Below are positions 32,460 to 43,964 of a stretch of 64,000 nt of DNA, piece by piece. Within the stretch, counting starts at the first letter, position 1; every line of letters begins with the position of its first letter. The notes beneath the pieces are model-generated. The model had not been told where the DNA came from and made no database searches. It saw only the letters and a list, made by a program, of their open reading frames with translations. Both the position numbers and the translations under genes were made by a program. This DNA comes from Calliphora vicina (lineage: Eukaryota > Arthropoda > Insecta > Diptera > Calliphoridae), in contig NC_088782.1 in assembly GCF_958450345.1 (NCBI RefSeq), positions 90,194,858 through 90,258,857 of the forward strand, written 5' to 3'.

Positions 32460-32700
32460 GGAATTCATGTCACCAAATTTTATTATGATCGGTCAATAAT
32501 TAGTCATAGCTCCCATATAAGGCCTGCTTCCGATAATAACTTTAACGAACATAAATCTCTTAAAAATGTTGGTATACATATAAAATTCAACAATAATAAC
32601 ATTCCTAACTTCATGGCCATCGGTCCAATATTAGTCCCATATAAGGCAATTATAGAAATTTTAAAAGCTCAAATTACTTAGTGTAGTGTATTTTCTTACT
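32460..32700 (-). repeat. DINE-like repeat (family C), partial and diverged
   Basis: AATTAGTCATAGCTCCCATA and CTTAGTGTAGTGTATTTTCT TACTTG-type blocks match the family C arms at 49.1-50.5 kb. Upstream, 31820-32050 is AT-rich with nothing recognisable. Confidence 0.6.
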
Positions 32701-33255
32701 TGTTAATATTCTTTTTATACTATTTTCATTCACTTGTGTCGAATAAGGAAACATGTTGAGTTGATTGTCCAAAAAACTGGTTTCGGTTTTTGTCATTCTA
32801 AAAAAATCGGTTAACCGGTTTTATATTAAATTTTTATTCAATATAAATTGACATTTTTGTTAAGGAAAAAACAATTACAAATGTGTTATAAACCGGTTAA
32901 TCACGGGTTTTTGAGAACCGGTTAATTTAAAATGTTGAACCGGTTTTTAAAATTTGGTACTAAAATTAATAAATCTCATGATTTGGTGAATTTTTTATAT
33001 TCATTGTATACATTATATCAAACATTTGGTCTGATTTGAAACTTAAACTGCTGATATAGTTACAATATAAACAAAAAAATTTTTAAGAATTACACTGATT
33101 CTAAATAGTAGAGGACGATGAGTTTACCTAGAAACTTTTTCAGAATCAATTGCACATAATTAAAATGTAAAAAATTCCGCATAACTCTAGAAGTTTAGTC
33201 TAAATCTTATACTTTATTGCATTAACTACTTTATTGGATATTTTATGTTTTCTAC
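32700..33255. other. AT-rich spacer with AACCGGTTAA-type blocks
   Basis: Blocks such as ATCGGTTAACCGGTTTTAT at about 32808 and AAACCGGTTAATCACGGG at about 32892 belong to a dispersed repeat also seen at 17.1 kb, 34.8 kb and 61.1 kb. No gene is visible. Confidence 0.5.
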
Positions 33256-34750
33256 ATATCGAGCCCTTAGCGCCAAATTATCGTAAGCGACAAAACACAA
33301 ATTTTACAGGAGAAGGTTTTTTCGATTATTTTGAAATTTATACATTGAATTAAAAATGTTATGATGCGATATAATATAATTTCGTTCAAGCTATTTGTCT
33401 ATTTTTCAAAAATATGTCTAACTATTGACAATTAAAAATTTATGGAATACTTTATTGAAAAATATGACAAAAAATGTTTTTTATTGAATTTTTGCATAGA
33501 TAAAAATTTTTCGAATTGAAATAAAATTGTTATTTAAGAATAGTTTTTAATGAAATTTCACAGTTATGTAAAATTTTCTATTCAAAATGGAAAAATAAAA
33601 ACGAATTTGGAAATTTATTATCAGCAATCCCACAATTCCCAAAAAAGTGTTGAAAAATCCCAAAAATGGAAATTTTTAGTTTTTTGGCTATAATATCCAT
33701 ACCAGGGTCGGAGTTATCGGAACCCTTTACAAAGTAATTAAAAGTATATTGGGCCATCTAAAATCGGTTACTATATTTTGATATCGAATGTGCGATTTGA
33801 GAATTTATGCCCTAAAGTTTAATTTAAAAAAAAAATAGGTGTTTTTTGATTGAACCTGGTCCCTTCGGTAACAACAATTTTAATTTTTTTTTTCATTTAA
33901 AATATTTTGTGAAAACCTAGCTTTCAGAAAGTATAAATTCCTTATACATCCTCTTAGAAATTTTTTGTGATAACTTAAAAAGAAAAACAGTTTTTTTTTC
34001 CCAAAAAATTAGCGAAAAATCGGCTTTTTAAAATTTTTTAAATTCAAATGTATATAACTTTGGACTTAGTCATTATTTTTAAACAGTTCTTTTTCTATTT
34101 GACACATACACATATTGTTAGTCCAATGAAAGAAAACTGGAGAAAATCGGAAAATATTTGGATACGCTGTTATCAAAAAACTGGAGTAGGTTAGGGAAAA
34201 ATATTGAAAATTTAATTTTCAAATGCGAATATCTCCTAAGCTATAAGACGTAATTTATAGCTACGATAAGGTCTTTTGTAGCGCTCGATGACAAGATTTT
34301 ATATGTGTAATTTTTTTGAAATCGGAACACAAACGAAGAAATAGGATCGTTTTAAAAATGTAACATACCCGAGGTGTCCTACTTTAAGGGCCATTAGTCG
34401 CGCCGCTGGTGGGCCCATGAGGTCCAGATTCAGAACCTAAACTCAAAAGCACTTCTTCTTTGCGCATGTGAAATTTCATTCAAACCAATCTAACGGTTTA
34501 GAAGTTTCAGATTTATTTCCTTCTTTTTTTTCTATACCACTATGTGTCGCTTACGATAAAATTCGTTTACTGTAAAAGGTAAACATTGACTTACGATAAA
34601 ATCTTACCGCCTATAATTTTGAAGTTATTAACAATTTTGATATTCTGAGAACGCTAAAGCATCAGTCGGTCCATAAAATTTTAATTTTTGCAATAAAAAA
34701 AAAATTTAGAAAATGTCGCTTACGATAATTTGGCGCTAAGGGGTCGATAT
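33256..34750. mobile_element. Family D TIR element, complete, 1.5 kb, non-autonomous
   Basis: The termini CCCTTAGCGCCAAATTATCG and, inverted, the same sequence at about 34724-34743 continue as TAAGCGAC inward and ATATCGA outward, so the inverted repeats are about 36 bp. The interior has no protein-like frame. Fragments of the family occur at 660-915 plus 8671-8865 (one split copy) and at about 52130-52960. No clear target duplication could be separated from the palindromic ATATCGA/TCGATAT flanks. Confidence 0.75.
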
Positions 34751-36210
34751 AAAATAGTACAGTTTAAACTTTTAAAATAATTACTTTCAATGTCGGTTAA
34801 CCAATTAAACTAGTTTTTTCGAAGTCGGTTAACCGAAAAACAAGTTTTCTAAAAAGGTTTAACCGGCTTTTTATAAACACTAATTTTAACACTCCATTTT
34901 ACCTTTTTTATTATTTTTTCAGAATAATGAAATAAATAATAGCAATAAATTAACTTTTTGGCTATAATTCCATTTGTATTTATTTTCCTATCATAAAAAC
35001 CATTAATTTGATTTCTACTAATATTAAAATTAAAAAAATATATTTTGTAGACGCTAATCAGGTATAGATTAAGAATCGTGTACAAAATCTTCCCAAATTT
35101 TACATTTTTTAATATCTATGGCGTCTAACTTTATGAAATTATTTTATGTATTTTACTAAATTATAAGAATCGATATTACATCAATTATAATTTTTTAAAA
35201 TTAGATACGAGTACAATTTTTAAACATTTGAAATAAATTATGAACTGCGCAAATTATAAAATACTAATATCGAATAAAACAAACTAACTTAAATACTACG
35301 GTATTCGAATAATGATAGTTCGATTAATCGAATAATTTCTTACGAACAACTTAAAAATTACCATTTCCGAGTAATTTTAAAATTAATATTTTGTATGACC
35401 ACCACGTGATTTTTTACAGTTTTGATTCTTTTTGGCATACTATTTACAAGATTTTTCGAAATGTTTGGGCTTACTGACTGATAAATTATTTTGTATTTTT
35501 TCGCAATTAATCGGTACGGAACGCAATTTTGTATATATTATAGGATGTTTTACATCAAAACAGAATTTATAGCATTTCCCATTTATTTTGGTTTATTTTT
35601 TTTTTTTTTTTTAATAAAGAAATTAAATCATAATCAGAGTCATACACTAAAGTCGGTTCTTTTTAAAAACAACTTTAAAATAAAAACCAGCTTTTACTTA
35701 TTTTGCAACTATAGTCAAAATTAAAGTATATTATAAATTGAATCGACTTTAACTGGGTGCCACCTCAAATGTAGAAAATGTTTTCATACAATTGGTCAAA
35801 AATTAACCGACTCTTTATGACAATATGACATGAAAAGACACCTTGTGAATTGACCAAATATATAACAAAATATAGACAAGTGGCACCGCTGAACAGCTGA
35901 CATAGAAAATTAAAAAAAGAAACAAAAAAGGTAAACAATAAAAGTAACCGGGAAAACTGAAGAAGTAATGTTGTTTGTGGTAGAAAAATGGAAAAGATAA
36001 GATTAATATCATATTTAGGATATTTTGGTACTCGTCTTATTGATAACTGTTCAATAATTGAAAAATCTCTGACAATATTTTGTAACTTAAATGTTTTTTT
36101 TTTACTTTTTGTCGAACTTTTTTACTTGGCGAAGAACAGCTGATGCTGTTGTTAAATGAGCTAAAAACGGCTTCAGCTAGTTTCATATTTACAGTTGACT
36201 TTAACGTAAG
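34751..36210. other. AT-rich region without recognisable genes
   Basis: Nothing protein-like is seen. At about 35380-35480 a short stretch (TATGACCACCACGTGATTTT ... TTTGGCATACTATTTACAAG) is reminiscent of Tc1 transposon relics in the flies I know, but it is too short to assign. At 34795-34870 is an AACCGGTTAA block. The rest is low-complexity A/T. Confidence 0.4.
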
Positions 36211-36217
36211 AAGTATA

Positions 36218-36435
36218 GGGTGAATTCCAAAATGTATGTATGCAATGCAACCTTAAAAAGTCGAGAGATTCTTAACGCAACCGTGTAAACTTTGATAATG
36301 TTTCATATCGTAAAATGTATGAAAAAGTAAAAACAGGCAGTATGATAAGTTTTTTTAAATTTTAACTACGCGTTTGCATGCTTTGTCCTGATAAAGATAT
36401 GACTGCATTGCATACATACATTTTGGAATTCATCC
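36218..36435. mobile_element. MITE, 218 bp
   Basis: GGGTGAATTCCAAAATGTAT at the left is inverted at the right as ATACATTTTGGAATTCATCC, and pairing continues through ATGCAATGCA. ATA flanks both ends (36215-36217 and 36436-36438). No coding; superfamily uncertain because a 3-bp ATA duplication is not diagnostic. Confidence 0.75.
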
Positions 36436-36455
36436 ATACTTTAACTTGTCTATTA

Positions 36456-36825
36456 CTACGTTTATACGTAGCCTATTCGCAAATAAAAATTATTTGCAAT
36501 TAACTAACTCTCTGTTTATATGTCACTTTGGTTACGCAAAATTCTTATTTTTTTAAATGCAAAAATTAAAGAATTAAAAATTCTTTTTTGTCTTACAATT
36601 CAATTAATGCAAAAACGCAATGAAATATTTAAAAAACGAAAGAAAAACTAAAAACGTTAAAAAATATGGCAATGTTTAAAATCTTATTTGCAAATAGTGT
36701 CGTTAATCAGGAATTGTTTTTGTGAGTTAGCTATTTGCAAATAATAAAATAATTCACGGTTTATACGGCAAATTTTTGTAATTACAATATTTTTATTTGC
36801 GAATAAGCCTTGCGTATAAACGTAG
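36456..36825. mobile_element. MITE, 370 bp, TA target duplication
   Basis: The ends CTACGTTTATACG and CGTATAAACGTAG are inverted, with longer imperfect pairing (GCCTATTCGCAAATAAAAAT against ATTTTTATTTGCGAATAAGC). TA flanks both ends (36454-36455 and 36826-36827), as in Tc1/mariner-derived MITEs. No coding. Confidence 0.8.
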
Positions 36826-37308
36826 TATATGGTAGACCTAAAGTCCACTCTTAAGTAAATATGACTTTTTTTGACTTCTTAAAATACACTTTATTTTTGA
36901 CTACGATTATGGGCCATTGTATTTACTTAATTTTCTCCTTGTAATATCAGAATTTAATTTTTCACAAAATCTATTGGCGGACAATATTGTTCATATGTAA
37001 CATCGATCAGCTGTGATTCAAAAAACGTATAAAAGTTCCGTTAGTTTCCGAGTGAGTTACCAGATAATAGTAAATAGAGTGCTTAAGTGCTTAAATAAAT
37101 AATGTGTAAACTAAAATTGCATCTACATGTGAACAGTTTTGTCTTCTACTGTATATTTAAATTTATTAAATTGATTAAAATTTTTCATAATACCAAATTT
37201 AAATAAGTAATAATGACTTACAAAAATTTTATTTTTCCTGAAATTCGACAAATAACTAAAGATAAAGGGAGTCTTTCGATCACTGATCCGATATATGTAT
37301 ATATAAAT

Positions 37309-37584
37309 CAAGGCAAATTTATTTACAGGTATACCCAATTCTACAACAAATACAACTTTACCAAAAACAACATGTACTTTGTTTTTGTAAAATTATTTGC
37401 TAGCTGTCAAACAGCTAAACATTTCCATTTTCTACTATTTTATATTTTTTATTAAAAGAAACAAAAACGTCAATTTAAATTAATAAAGAAATGTAAACAA
37501 ACTTTGACAGCTATAAGTGAAAAAACAAATCGAGCAAAAAATAGTCAGCTGGCTTTTCGACGTCACCTTATTAGATACGCCTTG
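37309..37584. mobile_element. Short insertion with 9-bp TATATAAAT duplication
   Basis: TATATAAAT flanks both sides (37300-37308 and 37585-37593), and the ends are CAAGGC/GCCTTG. The related segment at 46310-46500 lacks this block, which supports an insertion. A 9-bp duplication with very short inverted ends would suit Mutator-like elements, but I cannot assign it. The 80-codon frame at 37213-37455 crosses the insertion boundary and is not a gene. Confidence 0.6.
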
Positions 37585-37593
37585 TATATAAAT

Positions 37594-38530
37594 ATTACTG
37601 CAAGAAGTTACAATTCTAAAAACAAGTCTCTCAAAATGTTTAATTTACGACTTGAACCAATGAAAATAAAAGGTACGGAATAAAATATTTCTGTGGTTGT
37701 TTGGAAAAACTAGGTAACTCCACTTTTTGAGAAAATAGAAAGTGCGTTACATTTACTATCACTCTGTTAGATCGAAATTTTGATACATAGTTTCTCATTT
37801 AAAATTTGTTTTCATGTAAAAACTTGCTAACTCCAAGCATTTTTTGAAAAAACATAGTTTCTTAAAAAAAAGAAAAATTAGAAGTTTAAATCGACGTTGT
37901 TTCGAAAACTAAGAGAGAGAAAGAGCGAAATACAACAAATTCGGGCCACTAGCTCTTTGGGTCCAGATTTTGAACCTAAAAAAAGGAAAAAAAAAACTCG
38001 GCTTATTTTGTATATGTATATAAGAATAAAAGGAACAAATATTTTTTGGAAAAACTGGGTAACTACATTTTTTTTTGTAAAAAAACGTGAAATTAACATG
38101 CTGAGTCAAATAGTTAATGTATTTTTCACAAATGATTACTAAAGTTGCTTAAATTCCGTAAAATAGAGTAAGTTCGGGTAATGTGGTATAGCTGCTTTTC
38201 TCTAAAACTAAGAGCATAGGAGTAGCGGTACCAAGCTTAAGAGTTTTATGATCTCAGAAAATTCACATTGGGTGAGTGTACTTCATTTTTGCAGGTCATG
38301 TTAATAGTCAGTTGTAAAAAATCAGCATTATCTTATGGTAGACTTTTTTTGTGGTCTGTTAAAAATTAATTATTTTCTGCAATCACGTGTTTTAAACAGA
38401 GACATATGTAACTGTTATAAGAAATATCTAAAAAAAATTTACCAATAACTGTTATATTGTAAAAATAAATTTTTGTTTCTTTAAATAATAGTTATTCTCA
38501 ATGAAAATAAGTTTTGCTTTTCAATAAGTG
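37594..38530. other. AT-rich region without recognisable genes
   Basis: At 37600-37645 it matches 46470-46500, part of a duplicated segment. The remainder has no protein-like frames and no clear inverted ends. Confidence 0.4.
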
Positions 38531-38735
38531 TTATTCATAATAAATATTTTTTTTCGTTGATCATAACTTTTATTTTCGATTTTTATGTTTTTACGTTGCC
38601 TTATAAGAGTTATTCATAATAAATATTTTTTACGTTACTCATAACTTTTATTTTCGATTTATATTTTTTTGCGTTGCCTAATAAGAGTTATTTATAATAA
38701 ATATTTTTTTTCGTTACTAATAACTTTTATTTTCG
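38530..38735 (+). repeat. Tandem repeat, about 95-bp unit, three copies
   Basis: The unit reads AGTTATTCATAATAAATATT, then TTTTCGTT, then CATAACTTTTATTTTCGATT with small changes. It lies immediately upstream of the hAT remnant. Confidence 0.7.
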
Positions 38736-38739
38736 ATTT

Positions 38740-39900
38740 AACTTCACCTGAAGTATCTCCACTTCAACCAATATCTGATTTTCTGATTGACGAATCGACG
38801 AATCTAAATACGTCATCGTTGTTCGGAACATCAATTAGAGAACTTGAAGTGGATTTATCTTCTGAAGATAAATAAACAAAGACAATACATCGCGAGAGTT
38901 ATTAGCAGCTATAGCTGAAATAGAGAGCTTTAAACCTATGAGACTGGACGTAGAGCCGATTTGTTGCAATATTAGGAAAAGATACTTTTGCAATTTTTAA
39001 ATAAATTGGTTCATATTGTCTATGCACCGCCGGCTAAACGGCGTTCTGTTGAATGCTTTGCGTATTTTGTTGACTGAGAAAATGTGCAACTTGGCCAATG
39101 CGTTTGCGTAACTGAAATTGATTTTCGGTTTTAATTTCCAAAAATGAGTTCAATGGAACCAGAAAATTAAAATTATGTTTTGCTTAATCCGCATGCATAA
39201 TAACATAAATTCATATTAAATAATTAGTGAAATATGTTTAAAACGTTGTGTTTTTCTCGTGTTTTAAAAAAATGGAGTTAATTGTTTTTCCAAACGACCA
39301 CAGATTTGTTATTTAGCTGAATGATTTAGGAATTGATTTCGAAACAGAAATTTTAGGGTCTAAACATGACGGGCGGCCGTGGTGTGAACATATGCTGGCG
39401 AAATATTAGCAGAATCGCAATTAATAATCAAAATAATTACTTAGATTAAAGTGGTGTTGAAAGTGATGTCGAATGTGATTTTGAAACGGTCGTCGATATT
39501 GATGATGACATTTATAATGATTACGATTGCAAACTTACATTTTTTTGCAAGAAAAACATGGAGTTCGTCTTGTACATGATGTTAAACATCGTTGGACATC
39601 TTTGTCTAACATGGTAATAAACATTTTGCGTATTTATAAATGCGTCGATCTTGCGCTGCCTGACTTCAAATTAGCCACATTCACTGACAATGATATCAAA
39701 CTTTTGACAGATTTGTGTAAATCCCTAAGACCACTTGATTAAGCAAAGATTCGGCAACGTTGATAAATAATTTAGAAAAAAGTGAATAATATACTAAAGA
39801 ATTAGTTACTCATTTTAAAACCCGAATTAATGAACGACGTAAAAATGTTCATAATACGTTTATATTGTACTTGAATTCAGGATCATGTCCATCATAGCTC
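38740..39900 (+). pseudogene. hAT transposase remnant A
   Basis: The clearest piece is at 39560-39740, GVRLVHDVKHRWTSLSNMVI and LTDLCKSLRPLD. This is the hAT block in which a D..TRWNS-like motif is followed by L..L...L.P. After a frame change, 39800-39895 gives ELVTHFKTRINERRKNVHNT. Upstream, 38745-38870 is an open acidic Ser-rich stretch (PEVSPLQPISDFLIDESTNL) that could be the linker. Stops and frameshifts break everything. The segment at 39365-39480 is repeated at 46500-46525 plus 48357-48440, where a foldback has split it. Confidence 0.6.
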
Positions 39901-40066
39901 CAAAACGGAAACTAAAATGTTTGGAATTCGATCGGAATATTTCTGATGAAAATTAATTGATGAATGTTTTTTAACATTATCAATACTTGAATTGTTAACT
40001 TTAACGTTATTTTTTGTTTTTCTTTAAAAATAAAATATTAAACTAGTGAGAAAGTAGGGTCGTGAC

Positions 40067-41701
40067 TAGGGTTTGGGGTCCGGGAATTCCCGCCCGGGAA
40101 TTCCCGTAAAATTATTGTCGGGAATTTCCGGGAAATTTAAAAACGGGAAATTTAAAATTAATTAAAAATACTTTAATATGACATCTCTGCTTGATGAATG
40201 GCTTGTTCCAAATATTAGTGGAGGTTTTAAACACTATTAAGGATACAGTAGAAGCATTAAGCCGAAATGAAACCATTTTTCTGATAGGTGATGCTATAAT
40301 GAACACACTTTATGAACACTTATGAACTAAAAATTCTACGATTTCTCAAAAAACGGTTCATTCAATTAAATTAAACCTAAAAACTTCAACATTATAATAT
40401 AAAAATTTATGAACAGCAAATGTATGAACGTCTATATGACCACAATGTTCCCTGATCTGTTCAGGGAACGAAATACAAATGGAGCAAAATTTTAAAAACC
40501 AATTAGAATATTCAATCAATATTGAAAAGGAAAGCTCTAAACATTTAAAATCAAATGCTGAAGCAAGTAGCAATCGGAGAATACATTTTGATTGTATTTA
40601 TAATGCTTTAATAACGATAAAGCCAACACATGTTTAAAGCGAAAGAGTTTTCTCGTCGAATGACTTATTGAATGCATTAGTAATTTCGACAAATCAATTT
40701 TTTAAAAAAATAGTTCTATGACGGACATACATATAACTTAATTTTTTGATATAATAGCGGTATTCACAATGTAGAGTACTTTCTATAGCAAAAGAGCAGT
40801 TTAGCAGAAAACAAAATACATTAGCAGAAAACAAAATACAAAAAAATTCGGGTTAAATTTTTTTTCCCGATTTTGACCCATTGTAGGTCTAACTTACTAT
40901 GGTCTTATATACGTCGTAGCAAATGTCTTTAAAATATCTATGATTAGATATCCATATTGTCTATATTAATGTCTTAGTAATCCAGATATAGGTAAAAAAT
41001 AGGTCAAAAATCGAGGTTGTCTTGGTTTTTTCCTCATATCTCAGCCATTTGTGGACCGATTTTGCTGATTTTAAATATCAAAATTCTCGAAAGCATGTCT
41101 GATACAATTATTGAAGATTTGGATCCCGAAGATATCTGGGGTCTTCAGAAAACTGATTTCAACAGACAGACGGACAGACAGACAGACGGACATGGCTTAA
41201 TCGACTCCGCTATCTATAAGGATCCAGAATATATATACTTTATAGGGTCGGAAATGAAAAATGTAGAAATTACAAACGGAATGACAAACTTATATATACC
41301 CTTCTCACGAAGGTGAAGGGTATAAAAATATAACAGAAAAATCAAAAGAAAGAATCTAAAAAGTGCATTAAAAATCCCATTAACATATTAATCGACATCG
41401 AATTAAAAAGATACGTTCACAATTTATAAAATTTTGTGACACTTAATTGCTTTTTTACTCTACTATATCATGAATACCGCTAATATTTAATTTTATAGTA
41501 ACAAGTGATCTCCAAATATTTTAACAAACTTTTTTTCGTTTTATGTGAGTACAATTGAATTGTAATGTATTGTTTTTCTTTTTTTTTTAATAAAATGACA
41601 CAATTTTATAAAATAATTTTCTTTTTTACTTATTTTTCTAGTTAAAAAAACATTCCCGGGAATCCCGGGAAATTAAATTATCCGGGAAACCCCAAACCCT
41701 A
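40067..41701 (+). mobile_element. hAT element B, decayed, with CCGGGAATTCCCG-rich ends
   Basis: The left end TAGGGTTTGGGGTCCGGGAA and, inverted, the right end TAGGGTTTGGGGTTTCCCGG are hAT-like TIRs with GGGAATTCCCG repeats inside. The flanks GTCGTGAC and GTCGTAAA are probably a mutated 8-bp duplication. The interior carries hAT coding: SLLDEWLVPNISGG (about 40185), LNTIKDTVEALSRNETIFLI (about 40230) and SERVFSSNDLLNALVIS (about 40640), the last being the C-terminal dimerisation region. Stops and frameshifts make it inactive. A second element (40757-41480) is inserted near its 3' end. Confidence 0.75.
40757..41480. mobile_element. MITE/DINE-like element inserted in hAT B, 724 bp
   Basis: The ends GCGGTATTCA and TGAATACCGC lie next to TA on both sides (40755-40756 and 41481-41482). 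The interior at 40860-41330 holds the common fly repeat signature: CAGACAGACGGACATGGC, then ATATATACTTTATAGGGTCG, then TCTCACGAAGGTGAAGGGTA. A second repeat may therefore be nested inside. The 99-codon frame at 41017-41316 is part of this repeat and not a gene. Confidence 0.65.
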
Positions 41702-41734
41702 GTCGTAAAATTTGTGGACATGAATTTCGGATAT

Positions 41735-42065
41735 ATAAAACTATTTTGTGCAAAATTTGTGTAGATACTTATATAAATTAAACAGTTATGACCGATAAAG
41801 TCCAATTTCGTATGGTGCTAGGTGAAATAATGGACCGAGTTGGGTTGAAACAAATGTATGGGCTGAATGAAACAAATGTATGTACCAAATTTGATCGAAA
41901 TGTCTTCAAAATAGCAATCAGTACTTTGCACACAAGGTTTACATGGTGGCTGTCCATGTAAACGGACGGACATCGTTTAATCGACCCAGAAAGTGATTCT
42001 GAGTCGGTCGGTACACTTTAAGGTGGGTGTTAGACTAATATTTTGGTCATTACAAACATCTGCAA
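41735..42065 (+). repeat. DINE-like repeat (family C), partial
   Basis: TTATGACCGATAAAGTCCAA, CACACAAGGTTTACATGG and GACGGACATCGTTTAATCGA match 49490-49740. The end TTAGACTAATATTTTGG corresponds to the centre of the palindromic pair there. Confidence 0.75.
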
Positions 42066-43084
42066 GAACCCATCAAAAAACCAGCATCAAAACTTCATTC
42101 TTTACTTTTAAAAAAAAATTAAATTATTCGAAAACGTGTGATCGAATTATTCGAACACAATTAAAATCTCTTATTCGTTTTATTCGAACAAGAGAAAAAA
42201 TCTATTAAATACGTTAATCATACATACAGTTAATCAGCGCAACAATGAATATTCAGGTATTTATGCCAATTTAGTTTCTATAATTCTCATTATATTTGGG
42301 TGGAGGGTACTTCAGATTCGGCACAGCCGAATATAGCACTTTAAATTGTTATCACTTAATGTTATCTGCATTTGTTTTTGCTCTTGTTGTGATTTGTCAT
42401 TTTTTGTGCAAAATTAAAATTTGTGGATTATTATTAACAAATAAATGGAATACATTTTTTAATAAGTTGTGTGAATTGATTTGAATGATTTATATTACTA
42501 ATTTATTAAAAAATTATTGTTATGATATTTTATACAAATTGACAAATTATGCCTGCAAAATTTAATATTGCAATTATTTAATTTTAAAAAAGTTGTTTCC
42601 CACAATAAAATTTCATAAATGTCCTTTGTTTTATACAAATTTTATACCTAGAATTGGTAATAAAAATTCCAAAAAATATTTCAAACATTTCATTACAAGA
42701 AACAGGCAGGCAGTTTATGAAAAAGTCATATGATTTAACAAATTATTTCTAAATACATATGTATTATGAATTGAAATCAATAAAAGCTAATAATTATAAT
42801 TACACATTTTTGCGTGTAGTCAATATTAAATTAAAATATTTTAATAGTAATTACGCATTTATTTTGTTGAGTGTATAACATTTACAATGTATTACATACA
42901 TTGTTTCTTTTGCTTTTCTTCTTTTGTTTTTATTCTATATAACGGTGGAGTTACAATAATTTTTTAAAAAATAATGTGCTAATGTTGTGTTTATCTGATC
43001 AAATTCAATAATTCTTTTTTTCGAGTCATAATATGTTTTAATTTGTTTTTTTAAGTTGAAACCATTTGTTGATGTGCTTTCATT
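42066..43084. other. AT-rich region upstream of a candidate first exon
   Basis: At 42295-42350 GATTCGGCACAGCCGAATAT is a dispersed-repeat end also seen at 58600. The rest is AT-rich. It may contain the promoter of the host gene starting at 43085, but I see no convincing core-promoter motif. Confidence 0.4.
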
Positions 43085-43177
43085 ATGTGCGATAGTTTAA
43101 AGCGTGAATCTACTCACAAGAACACAATGATTTCATTAAAGAAAAAAGCAAATCAATTAGAGAACGAAGTTACCGAG
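43085..43177 (+). CDS. Candidate first coding exon of a Cdc20/Fizzy-family gene
   Basis: ATG at 43085 opens a 31-codon frame (MCDSLKRESTHKNTMISLKK ... NQLENEVTE) that ends exactly at a good donor, GAG|GTAAGAAC. It ends in phase 0. The next recognisable exon on this strand (59181) also starts in phase 0 with KINTPDKPIP, so the two join without disruption. The composition (Lys/Glu/Asn-rich, no stops) is that of a short disordered N-terminus. The link to the downstream exons over a 16-kb intron is inference. An intervening exon, or an unrelated gene, cannot be excluded. Confidence 0.45.
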
Positions 43178-43960
43178 GTAAGAACATATGTATGTACGTA
43201 CATGTTTATGTACCAATTGTATTGCAGAACGTATTTTAGTATAGTGCTTTTATTTGAAATTTAAAAGGGCATTAGCAAATTTTAAAATTAAACAAAAAAT
43301 CCGAAAGCAAATGCCACATGAAAATTCCAATTTAGCGCAGAGACACGTTATCTGTTTTTCACCACACAATTGATCTGAAATCATTCACACAATCTATCGA
43401 TGACATTTGTCGTCTAATGTGTTGTACTCTCAATATGTTGGGACTTAGTAGGCCAGTAGATCTTGCGATTGAGTTATCCCTGTGCAGGATTCTTTAACTG
43501 CTGATCTAAAAAATCCCAACCATATTAGGAGTAGTGAATTAAGTAATTACTCTAATCCGTGTTATGTATTCTATTGCGAATAATAAAATTAATTTACAAA
43601 ACTCACAACTATACTGATGTACAGTGCGTTCTAAACTGAAATTAAAATGCCAATGAATTAATAGATTTATTATTAATAATAATTAAATTATATCAATGCG
43701 ATCCATTACAAAAATCAAAAAGGTCTGTAGTTGGCTTCGTCGGCATTGAAAAGTGCAATAGTATCTGTAGTGTATTCGTCCGTAACTAAGATTCAACCTT
43801 GCATCTGCGGTTACTATGTACAACGATTAAAAAAAGTTGTATGCACATGTGTTTGATTACTTTTTATTTTTGTTTCTATTTCTATTAGCCACTAGATATG
43901 ATATGTACATTAGGGTGGTTTTACACCCTTCATCATTAGTGGCAAGTTTATATATACCTT
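43178..43960. other. Intronic AT-rich sequence
   Basis: This follows a donor site and has no recognisable repeats until about 43965. No protein-like frame was seen. Confidence 0.4.
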
Positions 43961-43964
43961 AGGG

